Shown here: piece by piece, positions 42,137 to 50,993 of the stretch
Numbering within the stretch: position 1 is the stretch's first letter
Layout of the letters: the number at the start of each line of letters is the position of its first letter
Assembly: GCA_963809815.1 (NCBI GenBank)
Contig: CAWELM010000015.1
Span: forward strand, 124,001-188,000
Source of the DNA: CAVVJA01 sp963809815
GTDB taxonomy: Bacteria > Actinomycetota > Actinomycetes > Mycobacteriales > Jatrophihabitantaceae
Reading direction: 5' to 3'
Length of the DNA stretch: 64,000 bases
Notes under the pieces: model-generated
Databases searched by the model: none
What the model saw: the letters and a program-made list of their open reading frames with translations, nothing else
Told to the model about the DNA's origin: nothing
Position numbers and translations under genes: made by a program

Positions 42137-44205
42137 CCCGGCTCAACGAAGGCGTTTCGGCGCCGGAGCCGGTCGACCATAGTGCGGATCCGGCAACGCA
42201 CGAGCACGCCGGTCATGAACACATGGGCCACGGGGAGCATGACCACGCCGCTCAGTTCCGCGACCGGTTCTGGCTAAGCCTGCTGCTGGCCCTGCCGGTC
42301 GTTGGATTCAGCCCGATGTTCGCCGACCTGCTCGGCTATGGCCTGCCGCCGGGCACGGCCTGGATCTCACCGGTGTTGGGCACAGTCGTTTTCTTCTACG
42401 GCGGTTGGCCATTTCTCACCGGTGCTTGGTCGGAGCTGCGCGCGCGCCAGCCGGGCATGATGCTGCTGATCGCCCTCGCTATCACCGTGGCGTTCGGTGC
42501 CAGCGCCGCTACCTCGCTCGACATCGGTGGCGTCGACCTGGATTTCTGGTGGGAGCTGGCGCTGCTGGTGGTGATCATGCTGCTCGGCCACTGGCTGGAG
42601 ATGCGTGCGCTCGGTCACGCAACAAGTGCCCTCGACGCGTTAGCGGCCCTGCTGCCCGACAGCGCGGAGCGGATCGACGACGGAGCAGTGGCGTCCGTTG
42701 GGCTGGCTGACCTGAAGCCGGGCGACATGGTTCTGGTGCGCCCCGGGGGGCGGGTACCGGCCGACGGCACGGTGCTGGAGGGCGGCGCCGAACTGGATGA
42801 GTCGATGATTACCGGCGAATCTCGACTGGTCGCGAAAACGATCGGGGACCGGGTGGTGGCTGGCACCGTGGCGACCGACTCCGCGCTACGAGTTCGTGTG
42901 GACGCGGTCGGCGACGACACAGCGCTGGCCGGGATTCGCCGGTTGGTGGCGCAGGCGCAGGCATCGCGATCCAGAGCGCAGGCGCTGGCTGATCGCGCCG
43001 CCGCGCTGCTGTTCTACTTTGCCACCGCGGCTGGGGTCATCACGTTCATCGTCTGGTTCGTGGTTGGTGATCCAAAGCAGGCGGTAGAGCGCACGGTGAC
43101 CGTGCTGGTGATCGCCTGCCCGCATGCCCTCGGACTCGCGATCCCGCTGGTCATCGCGCTGTCGACGGCGTTATCTGCTCAGGCGGGCATTTTGGTAAAG
43201 GACCGCCTGGCGCTGGAGCGGATGCGAACGGTCGACGCGGTGCTGTTCGACAAGACCGGCACGCTGACCAAAGGACAGCCAGCCGTCGTCGATCTCGCCG
43301 CCGTCGACCCTTCTGCTGATGGCAGAACCCGAGTGTTAGCGCTGGCTGCGGCCGTGGAGGCAGACTCCGAACATCCGCTGGCTCGCGCCGTTGTGGCGGC
43401 GGCGCGTCAGCACGGGGCCGTGGCGACCGCGGCGAACTTCCAGTCGTTGACCGGTCGCGGCGTCCGCGCCACGGTCCACGGAGCGGAAGTGGCAGTGGGA
43501 GGCCGGGCCCTGTTGCACGAGTTCGATGTCGACGGGCCGGACGCTCTGAATGATCATGTGACGACGTGGTCGAACCGTGGCGACGCAGTGCTGTATGTGG
43601 TGGAAGCGGGCAAGGTCATCGGAGCGCTTGCGTTGGCCGACGAAGTCCGACCGGAATCACGGCAGGCTGTAGACCAGTTGCACGCTCGCGGCATCCGAGT
43701 CGTCATGATCACTGGGGATGCCCGGGTTGTGGCCGAGGCGGTAGCAGCGGACCTGGGAGTCGACGAGGTCTTCGCCGAGGTATTGCCCGAAGACAAGGAC
43801 GCCAAGGTGACCGAGCTGCAGGAGCGCGGACTGCGCGTCGCGATGGTCGGCGACGGGGTCAACGACGCCGCCGCCTTGGCCCGAGCCGATGTCGGCCTGG
43901 CGATCGGCGCCGGCACCGACGTCGCTATCGAATCGGCCGGCGTCGTCCTGGCCTCCGACGATCCGCGTAGCGTTCTCAGCGTCATCCGGCTGAGTGCAGC
44001 CAGCTATCGCAAAATGGTGCAGAACCTGGCCTGGGCCACCGGTTACAACTTGATCGCGGTGCCGCTCGCGGCCGGTGTCCTCGCCGGTGTCGGCGTTTTA
44101 CTGGCGCCCGCTGTGGGTGCCATCCTGATGAGCGCCTCGACTCTCGTTGTCGCCGCGAACGCGCAGCTATTGCGGCGGATCGACTTGCAACCCAGCGCCA
44201 ACTGA
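42133..44205 (+). CDS. CopB-type heavy-metal P-type ATPase (CPH motif)
   Basis: 690 residues. A His-rich cytoplasmic N-terminus (HEHAGHEHMGHGEHDH, residues 23-38), eight membrane helices, the actuator motif TGES (227-230), the transport-site CPH (329-331), phosphorylation motif DKTGTLTKG (D373) and the hinge GDGVNDAAAL. CPH rather than CPC plus a His-rich N-terminus defines the P1B-3 (CopB) group, which exports copper or silver. ArsR upstream and the disrupted SHOCT gene complete a metal-resistance unit. Metal choice is inferred. Confidence 0.94.
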   Translation: MTRLNEGVSAPEPVDHSADPATHEHAGHEHMGHGEHDHAAQFRDRFWLSLLLALPVVGFSPMFADLLGYGLPPGTAWISPVLGTVVFFYGGWPFLTGAWSELRARQPGMMLLIALAITVAFGASAATSLDIGGVDLDFWWELALLVVIMLLGHWLEMRALGHATSALDALAALLPDSAERIDDGAVASVGLADLKPGDMVLVRPGGRVPADGTVLEGGAELDESMITGESRLVAKTIGDRVVAGTVATDSALRVRVDAVGDDTALAGIRRLVAQAQASRSRAQALADRAAALLFYFATAAGVITFIVWFVVGDPKQAVERTVTVLVIACPHALGLAIPLVIALSTALSAQAGILVKDRLALERMRTVDAVLFDKTGTLTKGQPAVVDLAAVDPSADGRTRVLALAAAVEADSEHPLARAVVAAARQHGAVATAANFQSLTGRGVRATVHGAEVAVGGRALLHEFDVDGPDALNDHVTTWSNRGDAVLYVVEAGKVIGALALADEVRPESRQAVDQLHARGIRVVMITGDARVVAEAVAADLGVDEVFAEVLPEDKDAKVTELQERGLRVAMVGDGVNDAAALARADVGLAIGAGTDVAIESAGVVLASDDPRSVLSVIRLSAASYRKMVQNLAWATGYNLIAVPLAAGVLAGVGVLLAPAVGAILMSASTLVVAANAQLLRRIDLQPSAN

Positions 44206-44523
44206 TACCCAGCGTGGGGGCCGGCCCCCTGGCGTCTGCGTCTGGAGCTGCGTTGGTGTGAGAGCGTCCAACGTGATCCAAGGGGCTGCCGCCGCTGCTG
44301 GTCTCGGTGCCGTGATCGTGTGCGCCCAACCACTGTTTCATACGATCAAGTGGCCGGCGTCGCCTACCTGCCCCCTCGCGGTCCGGGCATTTCGGTCCGC
44401 CGCGGTTCCGGCGGCCGTGACCGGCTGCTACGGGCAGAACATCCCTTGCTCCGCTCGCAGGGCTGGTTGTAAGCATTCTGTCGAAGGGCCCCGCTGAGCC
44501 AAACACGTAGTAAGGAGACGCCC
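44206..44523. other. Intergenic region without a recognised gene
   Basis: About 320 bp after the ATPase. A plus-strand frame from GTG near 44258 is open but matches nothing I know. The end holds the AAGGAG ribosome site of the cupin gene. Confidence 0.4.
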
Positions 44524-44925
44524 GTGAACCTCCAGCCCAAGCCGCCGACCGCGAAAGGCCCAGCGGAGTGGTTTACCGGAGACGTCTGGATCGACAGCAT
44601 TGCGAGGGGCGAGGAGCCCTCGCGCGTCCGGGTGAGCGCCGTCCACTTCACGCCGACCGCCCGGACGGCTTGGCACTCCCACGCGGTCGGCCAAACCCTC
44701 TATGTCACCGAGGGAAAGGGCTTCATCCAGTCCCGGGGTGGTGAGATCGTCGAGATCCGCTCAGGCGACATTGTCAACACGCCAGCCGACGAGTGGCATT
44801 GGCATGGCGCCGCACCCGACCACTTCATGGCGCATTTGTCCATAACCGAGGCCGTCCCGGGCGACCAGCGACCGGAACCAAACTGGGGCGAGCACGTCAC
44901 CGACGAGGAATACCCCGACCATTGA
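44524..44925 (+). CDS. Small cupin-domain protein
   Basis: 133 residues from GTG 44524 with AAGGAG 7 bases upstream. Single cupin barrel: metal-binding motif 1 in TAWHSHAVGQTLYVTEGKG (His, His, Gln/Glu) and motif 2 in NTPADEWHWHGAAPDH. The family contains small metal-dependent enzymes and binding proteins, often paired with carboxymuconolactone decarboxylase or reductases. It is followed by an aldo/keto reductase after 35 bases, probably co-transcribed. Confidence 0.88.
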   Translation: MNLQPKPPTAKGPAEWFTGDVWIDSIARGEEPSRVRVSAVHFTPTARTAWHSHAVGQTLYVTEGKGFIQSRGGEIVEIRSGDIVNTPADEWHWHGAAPDHFMAHLSITEAVPGDQRPEPNWGEHVTDEEYPDH

Positions 44926-44960
44926 GCCGGCAAGCATGTCCTAACTAAGGGAGCACACTC

Positions 44961-45989
44961 ATGGAACATCGACCACTGGGGCGTACCGGCGTTTCGGTCA
45001 GCAAGCTGTGCCTCGGCGCCATGATGTTCGGCGATTGGGGCAATAAGGACCACGACGAGAGCATCCGGATCATCCACCGAGCGCTCGATGCCGGGATCAA
45101 CTTCGTCGACACCGCTGATGTCTATTCGCGCGGTGAATCAGAGGAAATCGTCGGCAAGGCTCTCGCGGGCGGCCGCCGCGATGACGTCGTGCTCGCGACG
45201 AAGTTGCAGATGCCCATGGGCGAGGACCCCAACCAGCGGGGCAACTCGCGCCGCTGGATCATCCGCGAAGTCGAGGACTCGTTGCGACGCCTCAACACCG
45301 AGTGGATCGATCTCTATCAGATCCACCGATACGACCCGGCCGTCGATCTCGAGGAGACGCTCGGCGCGCTCAGCGATCTGGTTCGTCAGGGCAAGGTTCG
45401 GTATCTCGGATCCTCAACCTTTCCGCCGTCGGCGATCGTGCGAGCCCAATGGGTGGCCCGCGACCAGCGTCTACAGCGGTTTGTCTGCGAGCAGCCGCCG
45501 TACTCGATACTCGTCCGCGGCATCGAGTCCGATGTGTTGCCCACCTGTGCCCGACACGGGATGGGCGTCATCCCGTGGAGCCCGCTGGCCGGCGGTTGGC
45601 TGTCGGGCCGCTGGCGCAAGGACGCCTCAGCGCCGTCCTCGACGCGGGCCGAGCGGCTTCCGGGGCGTTACGACATGTCACTGCCCGCTAACCAGCGCAA
45701 GCTCGACGCGGCCGAATCGCTCGCCCAATTAGCCGAGCAGGCCGGCCTGTCGCTTATCGAGATGGCCATTGCGTTCGTGATCAATCATCCGGCGGTAACC
45801 GCCGCGATCATTGGACCGCGCACGATGGACCAGCTCGAAAGCCAGCTTCCCGCCGCCGACGCTGTCATGGACGAGGGGCTGCTCGACCGGATCGATGAGA
45901 TCGTCCCGCCCGGTACGAACATCAATCCCGCGGACGATGGCTGGGGCTGGGCCAACCCGGCCCTGAAGCCAGCCGCGCGACGGCGCTAG
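44961..45989 (+). CDS. Aldo/keto reductase (YajO/Tas-like)
   Basis: 342 residues. Starts MEHRPLGRTGVSVSKLCLGAMMFG; catalytic residues in NFVDTADVYSRGESE (Asp, Tyr), LATKLQMPMG (Lys) and YQIHRYDP (His); cofactor-binding end AIIGPRTMDQLESQL. Typical of the larger potassium-channel-beta-like AKR branch. AAGGGAGCACACTC precedes the start. The last ~260 bases overlap the convergent rhomboid-like frame. Confidence 0.92.
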   Translation: MEHRPLGRTGVSVSKLCLGAMMFGDWGNKDHDESIRIIHRALDAGINFVDTADVYSRGESEEIVGKALAGGRRDDVVLATKLQMPMGEDPNQRGNSRRWIIREVEDSLRRLNTEWIDLYQIHRYDPAVDLEETLGALSDLVRQGKVRYLGSSTFPPSAIVRAQWVARDQRLQRFVCEQPPYSILVRGIESDVLPTCARHGMGVIPWSPLAGGWLSGRWRKDASAPSSTRAERLPGRYDMSLPANQRKLDAAESLAQLAEQAGLSLIEMAIAFVINHPAVTAAIIGPRTMDQLESQLPAADAVMDEGLLDRIDEIVPPGTNINPADDGWGWANPALKPAARRR

Positions 45990-46718
45990 ATCTCCGCCAG
46001 CCACTCGACTGGCGGTGCCGGCGACGACCGCCGTGCCGACCACGAGCGCCAATGCGTGCTCGATCACGGTCAGCGGCGCACTGAGCATGACGTCGCCGAT
46101 CACACCGATGGCAACGAAGGCGGCGAGGGGCAGTGAACGCTGCAGCCAGGCGAGCCCGGCCACAGCGCCGACGACCAGGCATGATGTGCCGTAGTCGACC
46201 TCGCTCAGTACGCCGGTGTGGCCGAGCACTGGCGCCAGGAGTGCCACCGTGACCGTTGGCACGAGGTGGCTCGCCGCGACGCACGCCAACAGCTTGGCCC
46301 ATCCGATCTGTACCTCGAGGACGGCGAAGATGACCACCGCGATGAACAGCGTCCACAGATATTGCAGCCAGCTCTGGGCGAGAAGTCCGCTGGAAACGAG
46401 TCGCCATAGTTCGCCGGAGTAAAGATCATCGCCCTTGTACTCGAGCAGGCTCGTCGCCTGCTGTTGGATCGGGCTGGGCGTGTGTACCAGGGCCGTCAGG
46501 ATGAGGCTGGCCGTAGCCAGGGCGAGACTCGCTGGAACGGCCCGGGCCAGGCCGCGGCTGCGGATACTTTCCCGCAGCGGCTCGAAATGGGCCCGCACCA
46601 CGATGACCAGCGCACTCGCGATGCCGTGACGGGTTCGCGTTGCTTGAGTCGTTCGCACCCATTGGACCTGTCGATCCGGGGTGAGCGTCGCCGTCACGAT
46701 CCGACCAACGGGCAGCAT
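45729..46718 (-). CDS. Rhomboid-like membrane protein
   Basis: Membrane core with about six helices including ELWRLVSSGLLAQSWLQYLW, ASHLVPTVTVALLAPVLG and DYGTSCLVVGAVAGLAW. GTSC sits where rhomboid proteases have GxSG, and IEHALALVVG supplies a late histidine, so a Ser-His dyad could remain; protease activity is uncertain. The start is unclear: I use ATG 46718, but other starts from 46829 to 46580 are possible. The frame runs 260 bases into the 3' end of the convergent aldo/keto reductase; the useful protein probably ends near 45985, so the natural stop may have been lost. Confidence 0.6.
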   Translation of the reverse strand: MLPVGRIVTATLTPDRQVQWVRTTQATRTRHGIASALVIVVRAHFEPLRESIRSRGLARAVPASLALATASLILTALVHTPSPIQQQATSLLEYKGDDLYSGELWRLVSSGLLAQSWLQYLWTLFIAVVIFAVLEVQIGWAKLLACVAASHLVPTVTVALLAPVLGHTGVLSEVDYGTSCLVVGAVAGLAWLQRSLPLAAFVAIGVIGDVMLSAPLTVIEHALALVVGTAVVAGTASRVAGGDLAPSRGWLQGRVGPAPAIVRGIDVRTGRDDLIDPVEQPLVHDSVGGGKLAFELVHRARSNDRGGYRRMIDHERNGHLDKRQAGLLG

Positions 46719-47074
46719 CCGACGCTGACCTGGTCGCGAGACGACTGCGCTCGCGGCCGATCGGCGGCTGTTGTTGTGCTGTGATCGGACATGACATCCC
46801 CGTACGGTCCCTGGACTCTTCTTCATCACCAGAGCAACACCGGGACGGCCGTGATACTTCTGTTACCTGAATCACCTGGCCGGTCATGGCATCCGGAGCA
46901 ACCGGGGCACCCGCCGGTAGCGCAGGACCTCGCAACGAAGCGATCCGCGCGCTTGCGTTACGGGAGTGACGCCTGGGAATCTCACCAGTCACTCGGGTCA
47001 CGTGAGCGCGCGGGATGCGACGCTCGCGGGTCACTTACGGGCGTCGCGTCCGGAGCGGGACTCGGGCTGGGCGT
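46719..47074. other. Intergenic region without a recognised gene
   Basis: About 350 bp. It contains repeated GTCAC/GTGAC-type words (around 46960-47035) but no convincing reading frame. Confidence 0.35.
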
Positions 47075-47100
47075 CGGGCTCCCGCAGCGGCGGGAGCCCG
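47075..47100. terminator. Terminator hairpin after the XRE-DUF397 operon
   Basis: CGGGCTCCCGC / GCGGGAGCCCG, a perfect 11-bp stem with AGCG loop, 14 bases beyond the DUF397 stop. Confidence 0.7.
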
Positions 47101-47114
47101 CACTGGCAAAGCAG

Positions 47115-47327
47115 CTAAAGGTCGAACTCGCCATTCCGGGCGCCGTGGAGGAAGGCCCGCCACTCGGCGCCGGTGTAGTGAAGCACTGGTCCGTTCGGAT
47201 CCTTGGAGTCGCGGACTGCGACCCCGCTGCCCTCGGCGAGGACAGCGACCTCGACGCAGGCGCCGTTGCCGCTGGCCGTGGCTTTCCGCCACGCGAGAGC
47301 GTCGGCATCGTAATTCGGTGAGAACAC
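47115..47327 (-). CDS. DUF397-domain protein
   Basis: 70 residues from GTG 47327 with GAAGGGAAAG upstream. The pattern is characteristic of DUF397: WRKATASGNGACVEVAVL, then VAVRDSKDPNGPVLHY and WRAFLHGARNGEFDL. These small proteins accompany XRE regulators across actinobacteria and are thought to act as partners or antagonists in developmental control. It starts 32 bases after the XRE stop on the same strand. Confidence 0.92.
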   Translation of the reverse strand: MFSPNYDADALAWRKATASGNGACVEVAVLAEGSGVAVRDSKDPNGPVLHYTGAEWRAFLHGARNGEFDL

Positions 47328-47359
47328 GTCTTTCCCTTCTCGGGTTGGAGGTTCGCCGG

Positions 47360-48208
47360 CTAGTCGTCGACGAACGTCTTGGCGATCGCCGCGATCTGCG
47401 CCGCAGAGTCTTTGGGACTCAATGCCATCGCTCGCAGCTGATCGAAAACACGCCGATAGCGCTCGATATCCGCCCGCGCCTCGAGGTAATGCTCGCCGAG
47501 CAGCCCCTCCACGTAGACGACGTCGGGCACCTCCTCGCGGAAGTGCAGGAGGGTGAAAGTGCTGTTGATGGCCGGATGGGCGCCGGCCGTAAACGGCAGC
47601 AGCTGCAGGTCGACGTTCGGCTGGGCGGCCCGCTCGACCAGGGTCTCGAGCTGCTCGCGCATGACGTCCGGGCCACCGATGTAGGTGCGGAGCGCGGCTT
47701 CGTGGATGACCGCCCACAGGCCAAGCGGCGGCTCGTCGGTAAGCAGCCGCTGGCGGAGCCGTCGCGACTCGACGTTCTGCGCGATCTTGGCCTCGGTGGG
47801 ATCGGGCAGCGTTGCTTCCAGGATCGCTCGGGCGTATCGCTCGGTCTGCAGGAGACCGTTGATCACGTCCGACTTGTAGTCGGCAATCGACGCGGCGGAC
47901 GCCTCCAGGCCGATATACGTCGGGTGCTGTAGGTCGTAGTGCTGGAACCAGGAGTCCTCGCGGCTCTGCCTCGCCAGGCGCATCAAATGCTCCCGCTCGG
48001 CCTCGCTGACCTCGTAGAAGTTGCAGAGGTCCCGGATGTCGCGCATGTTGACCCCGCGGGCGCCGGTCTCCAACCGGGTGATCTTCGTCGCCGAGACCAT
48101 CAGTGCCTGTGCGACGTCTTCCGCCGTCTTGCCCTGGGCCATCCGGAGTTGGCGCAGTCGGGAACCAAGCTCTCGACGGCGAAGCGTGGGACTGGCCTGG
48201 CGCGCCAC
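47360..48208 (-). CDS. XRE-family regulator with DUF5753 domain
   Basis: 282 residues from GTG 48208. An N-terminal helix-turn-helix (RLRQLRMAQGKTAEDVAQAL, then MVSATKITRLETGARG) and a C-terminal DUF5753 domain (YIGLEASAASIADYKSDVIN, GLLQTERYARAIL, LQLLPFTAGAHPAI). Pairs of this protein with DUF397 are abundant in morphologically complex actinobacteria (BldB/WhiJ-linked systems). A palindrome lies about 195 bases upstream and may be its site. Confidence 0.93.
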   Translation of the reverse strand: MARQASPTLRRRELGSRLRQLRMAQGKTAEDVAQALMVSATKITRLETGARGVNMRDIRDLCNFYEVSEAEREHLMRLARQSREDSWFQHYDLQHPTYIGLEASAASIADYKSDVINGLLQTERYARAILEATLPDPTEAKIAQNVESRRLRQRLLTDEPPLGLWAVIHEAALRTYIGGPDVMREQLETLVERAAQPNVDLQLLPFTAGAHPAINSTFTLLHFREEVPDVVYVEGLLGEHYLEARADIERYRRVFDQLRAMALSPKDSAAQIAAIAKTFVDD

Positions 48209-48658
48209 GATGCGGCTGCTCCTCTATTGATGGTTGTCTGCGTTCGGCACGTGCCAACAGGACATGCCGCTCGAACTTCCGCGCATTAGATACCCGCAAT
48301 GGCAGGGAATGCAAGACTCAATCGCCGATCATGACCGAACTCGTCCGAAGATGTCATGCGACGACGGCATGAACTTTTGGTATCAACTAGAGGCACAGAC
48401 AATTGGCACTTGCCAAATGCAGCTTCCACGTGCATGCTCACGGTATGGGTGGACGAGCACGAAGGAGCCCATAGGCCGACGCAACCGATCCCGGCCGGCC
48501 GGCGGGCAGCGAAGCCCGGTCTCACCGGTTCGACCACCCGCAGCGCCCAACCGCGCGGAGCGGAGGTGGTCGATCGGCATCCGACTCTCGCTCGCAAGGC
48601 CGCGCTAGGTCCGCCACCACACAGCGACGTCTGGTTCCGCGAACCGACGACTTAGCCC
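48209..48658. other. Regulatory region upstream of the XRE gene
   Basis: About 450 bp without a convincing gene. It includes an AT-richer stretch (48370-48420) that probably holds promoters, and a small plus-strand frame (from about 48434) I could not support. Confidence 0.35.
48403..48416. promoter_or_regulatory. Palindrome upstream of the XRE gene
   Basis: TTGGCA-CT-TGCCAA, 6-bp inverted arms in an AT-richer patch. Candidate operator for the adjacent XRE regulator; not proven. Confidence 0.35.
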
Positions 48659-48705
48659 GCGGGTGCCCCCGGACCTCGATTGGCAGCGACGCCGGGGGCA
48701 CCCGC
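48659..48705. repeat. Perfect 14-bp stem hairpin
   Basis: GCGGGTGCCCCCGG (48659-48672) and CCGGGGGCACCCGC (48692-48705) are exact inverted repeats around a 19-base loop, 57 bases upstream of the membrane protein start. Could be a terminator, a leader element or a small mobile remnant. Confidence 0.7.
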
Positions 48706-48761
48706 CACAGACCGACGAACCCGAGTGCCTGGGCGGTTTCCCGCCCGGACGGGAGCACGTC

Positions 48762-49121
48762 ATGTCAACGTTAACGCTGCAATCATTGGCGGCGCGAGAC
48801 CTGCATGGCTATGACGCACCGAGTGCATCGGGCACCAGCCAGGCGGCGGTGACGCACCTTGCCGTCGCAGCCGTGATCGTCGTGACGGTGATCGTGGTCG
48901 TGCTGGCAGTGCTGATTCGGGCTGCGACGGGCGCCACGGGCTTGTTCGGCGAGGCAATGGGCGTCGTGTTCCGCCTCGTGGCAAGCCTGGTGGCCGTCAT
49001 CGTCGTGCTCGGCGTGTTGCTGGCCTCCAGGACCGGCGGGGCGACCCACGGGACAACGCCTACGCCAACTCCGACCACGAAAGCACCAACGACCCTGCTG
49101 GCACCGGGTTCGATCCGGTAG
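48762..49121 (+). CDS. Small two-helix membrane protein
   Basis: 119 residues from ATG 48762 (MSTLTLQSLAARDLHGYD). Two hydrophobic segments (VTHLAVAAVIVVTVIVVVLAV and VFRLVASLVAVIVVLGVLLA) and a Thr/Pro-rich C-terminus. CGGGAGCACGTC precedes the start. No family recognised. Its stop is 20 bases from the end of the convergent ribokinase-family gene. Confidence 0.55.
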   Translation: MSTLTLQSLAARDLHGYDAPSASGTSQAAVTHLAVAAVIVVTVIVVVLAVLIRAATGATGLFGEAMGVVFRLVASLVAVIVVLGVLLASRTGGATHGTTPTPTPTTKAPTTLLAPGSIR

Positions 49122-49140
49122 CGGACGGGCCCGAGTAGCA

Positions 49141-50091
49141 CTAGGGCCAGTGACGGCCGGTGCCAGCGAGTTCGGCGGCTTCCTCTGTTGTCGGTATCGC
49201 GGCCTGAGCGCCCGGACGTTGCACCGATTCAGATGCGCACAGCACTCCGAGCTCAGCCGCGGCGGCCGGGCTCATGCCGCGAGCCAGCCCGAAGCCGAAC
49301 GCACCGATAAGCACGTCCCCAGCTCCAGTGGTGTCGACTACTTTGACGGCCGGCGCCGGGACGCGCAGCACAGAGTCGTGATCGACAAGGGCCACTCCAG
49401 CAGCGCCCTGCGTCACCAGTAGCCCACCGACCGAGATGCTGCCGGCCGCCGCCAGCAAGGCCTCATCCGCCGTCGAAGTGGTCGAGGTCAGCTGGGCCAG
49501 CTCCACCTCGTTCGGCACCAACCAGTCGGTCAACGCCCGCAGTTCGCGGTCCGCGGCGGCTGCCGGTGCGGGATTGAGCACAGTAGTCGCGCCCACGCGG
49601 CGAGCGGCGGCAAAGGCCGCACGCGTAGCAGCCTGGGGAATCTCGAACTGCGCGAGCACGACGGCCGGCGAGATCGCCGTCACCGCCTCCACCGCCTGCC
49701 TCTCTGACACCACATCGTTCGCGCCGGGGGAGTACGCGATCCGATTGGTGCCATCCGGCTCGACCCAGATGACCGCCACACCGGTACTGACCGCGTCTGC
49801 GCGCTCGAGCCAGGTCGTGTCGATTCCGTCGTCGGCGAGCTTGGCGCCAATCATGTCGCCGAACGAATCCCGCCCGACGCACCCGACCATGACCACTCGG
49901 GCGCCGAGGCGTCGCGCCATCAGCGCTTGATTGGCACCCTTGCCGCCGAACCCGATCGAGAACGAGCGGCTGATGACGGTTTCGCCCGGACTCGGCACGT
50001 GAGGCAGGTAGCTGGTCAGGTCGACATTGCAGCTCCCGACAACCACGATCCTCGGCTCGGGGAAAGTCGACTCGCCCCCGACCGCGGTCAC
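49141..50091 (-). CDS. Ribokinase-family (PfkB) sugar kinase
   Basis: 316 residues from GTG 50091. Substrate-side motif FGGKGANQALMARRLG near residue 48 and the C-terminal catalytic/anion-hole motif VVDTTGAGDVLIGAFGFGLA define a PfkB kinase, most like ribokinase; the base is the Asp of GAGD. It probably phosphorylates ribose or a related sugar. No transporter is adjacent. Its start overlaps the stop of the two-VOC-domain gene upstream, so they are co-transcribed. Confidence 0.9.
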   Translation of the reverse strand: MTAVGGESTFPEPRIVVVGSCNVDLTSYLPHVPSPGETVISRSFSIGFGGKGANQALMARRLGARVVMVGCVGRDSFGDMIGAKLADDGIDTTWLERADAVSTGVAVIWVEPDGTNRIAYSPGANDVVSERQAVEAVTAISPAVVLAQFEIPQAATRAAFAAARRVGATTVLNPAPAAAADRELRALTDWLVPNEVELAQLTSTTSTADEALLAAAGSISVGGLLVTQGAAGVALVDHDSVLRVPAPAVKVVDTTGAGDVLIGAFGFGLARGMSPAAAAELGVLCASESVQRPGAQAAIPTTEEAAELAGTGRHWP

Positions 50092-50756
50092 TCGGCGAAC
50101 ACGCAGAATTCATTCCCTTCCGGATCAGCCATGACGTGCCACGAGATGTCGCCGTCCGGCTCTCGGAGCACCGTTGCGCCGGCCGCTCGGACCGCCGCCA
50201 CGTCGCCCGCAACGTCCCAGTGAATGCTGTTCGGGCCGGATTTCGCCTCCGGTACTGTGGCAAAGTCCATCGTGAAGTTCACGCCTGGGACGTCGGTGAT
50301 CGTCGAGAACCCGGCCTCCGAATCGGTCACCGTGCCGCCGTACAGGTTGGCCCACCAGCGAGCTTGCGCCGCATGGTCGCCGCTGTCGATCGCTAGCCCA
50401 TGCAGCGTCTCTGGCGGCGGGTCGGGGCGGAGGAATGCGCAAAACTCTCCACCTTCCGGATCCGCCAGCACCGTCCATCGCCGGTCGTCACCTTCGAACA
50501 GGACGATGTGGCAACCCAGCGTCAGCAGCGGGCCCAGCGCGGGTGCATACATGTCGAGATGTACGCGCCGCTTGACGGGGTTGACCTGGGCTACCTGGTT
50601 CACCCAGATGATGCAACGCCTCCCCGCGTCATATAGCCCGCCTTCGCCCTTGGCGTCCGGCTGCCAGGACAGCCCGAGAATCTCCGCCCAGAACGGCCCG
50701 GCCGTGAGCGGCTGGGCGGCGTCGAGGCAGATCTTTTTGAATCGCGCGACGGCCAT
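50088..50756 (-). CDS. Two-module VOC-family protein
   Basis: 222 residues from ATG 50756. Two similar halves, each with the glyoxalase-like-6 end motif: WTVLADPEGGEFCAFLRPD and WHVMADPEGNEFCVFAE. Probably a small-molecule-binding or resistance protein; enzymatic activity unknown. Stop overlaps the kinase start. A MITE-like element ends its upstream region 10 bases from the start codon and may carry or displace its promoter. Confidence 0.85.
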   Translation of the reverse strand: MAVARFKKICLDAAQPLTAGPFWAEILGLSWQPDAKGEGGLYDAGRRCIIWVNQVAQVNPVKRRVHLDMYAPALGPLLTLGCHIVLFEGDDRRWTVLADPEGGEFCAFLRPDPPPETLHGLAIDSGDHAAQARWWANLYGGTVTDSEAGFSTITDVPGVNFTMDFATVPEAKSGPNSIHWDVAGDVAAVRAAGATVLREPDGDISWHVMADPEGNEFCVFAE

Positions 50757-50766
50757 GCCGCTCACG

Positions 50767-50979
50767 CTAGTGTCCCGCTAGGGAGGTTCTTTGCCTGGAT
50801 GCGCGGATCCAGGCGGATGGATCGCAAGGCGGAGGAGGAGGCGCATGGCAGCGCCATTCGCGACGACGGCCGGGGTCCCCGCGACAATCGCGCAGCGATT
50901 TCGTGGGGTGGCGATAACGCAGCGAGCCGCCGCCTGGGCCGTGCAGGCGGGTAAACACACTTCCCTAGCGGGACACTAG
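50767..50979. mobile_element. MITE-like element with CTAG target duplication
   Basis: Exact inverted terminal repeats TGTCCCGCTAGGGA (50771-50784) and TCCCTAGCGGGACA (50962-50975), flanked by CTAG on both sides (50767-50770, 50976-50979). The 205-bp interior is too short for a transposase and has no recognised gene, so it is a non-autonomous element. TGT...ACA ends and CTAG targets recall IS481-family elements; the mobilising transposase is not in this window. Confidence 0.8.
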
Positions 50980-50993
50980 TGGCAGTGCTGTCG

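Noticed and set aside
48234..48655. Plus-strand ORFs in the XRE upstream region
   Set aside because: No consistent start, ribosome site or domain; the region looks regulatory.
50791..50979. Small ORFs inside the MITE-like element
   Set aside because: Several frames on both strands are open only because of high GC; none has a ribosome site or recognised domain.
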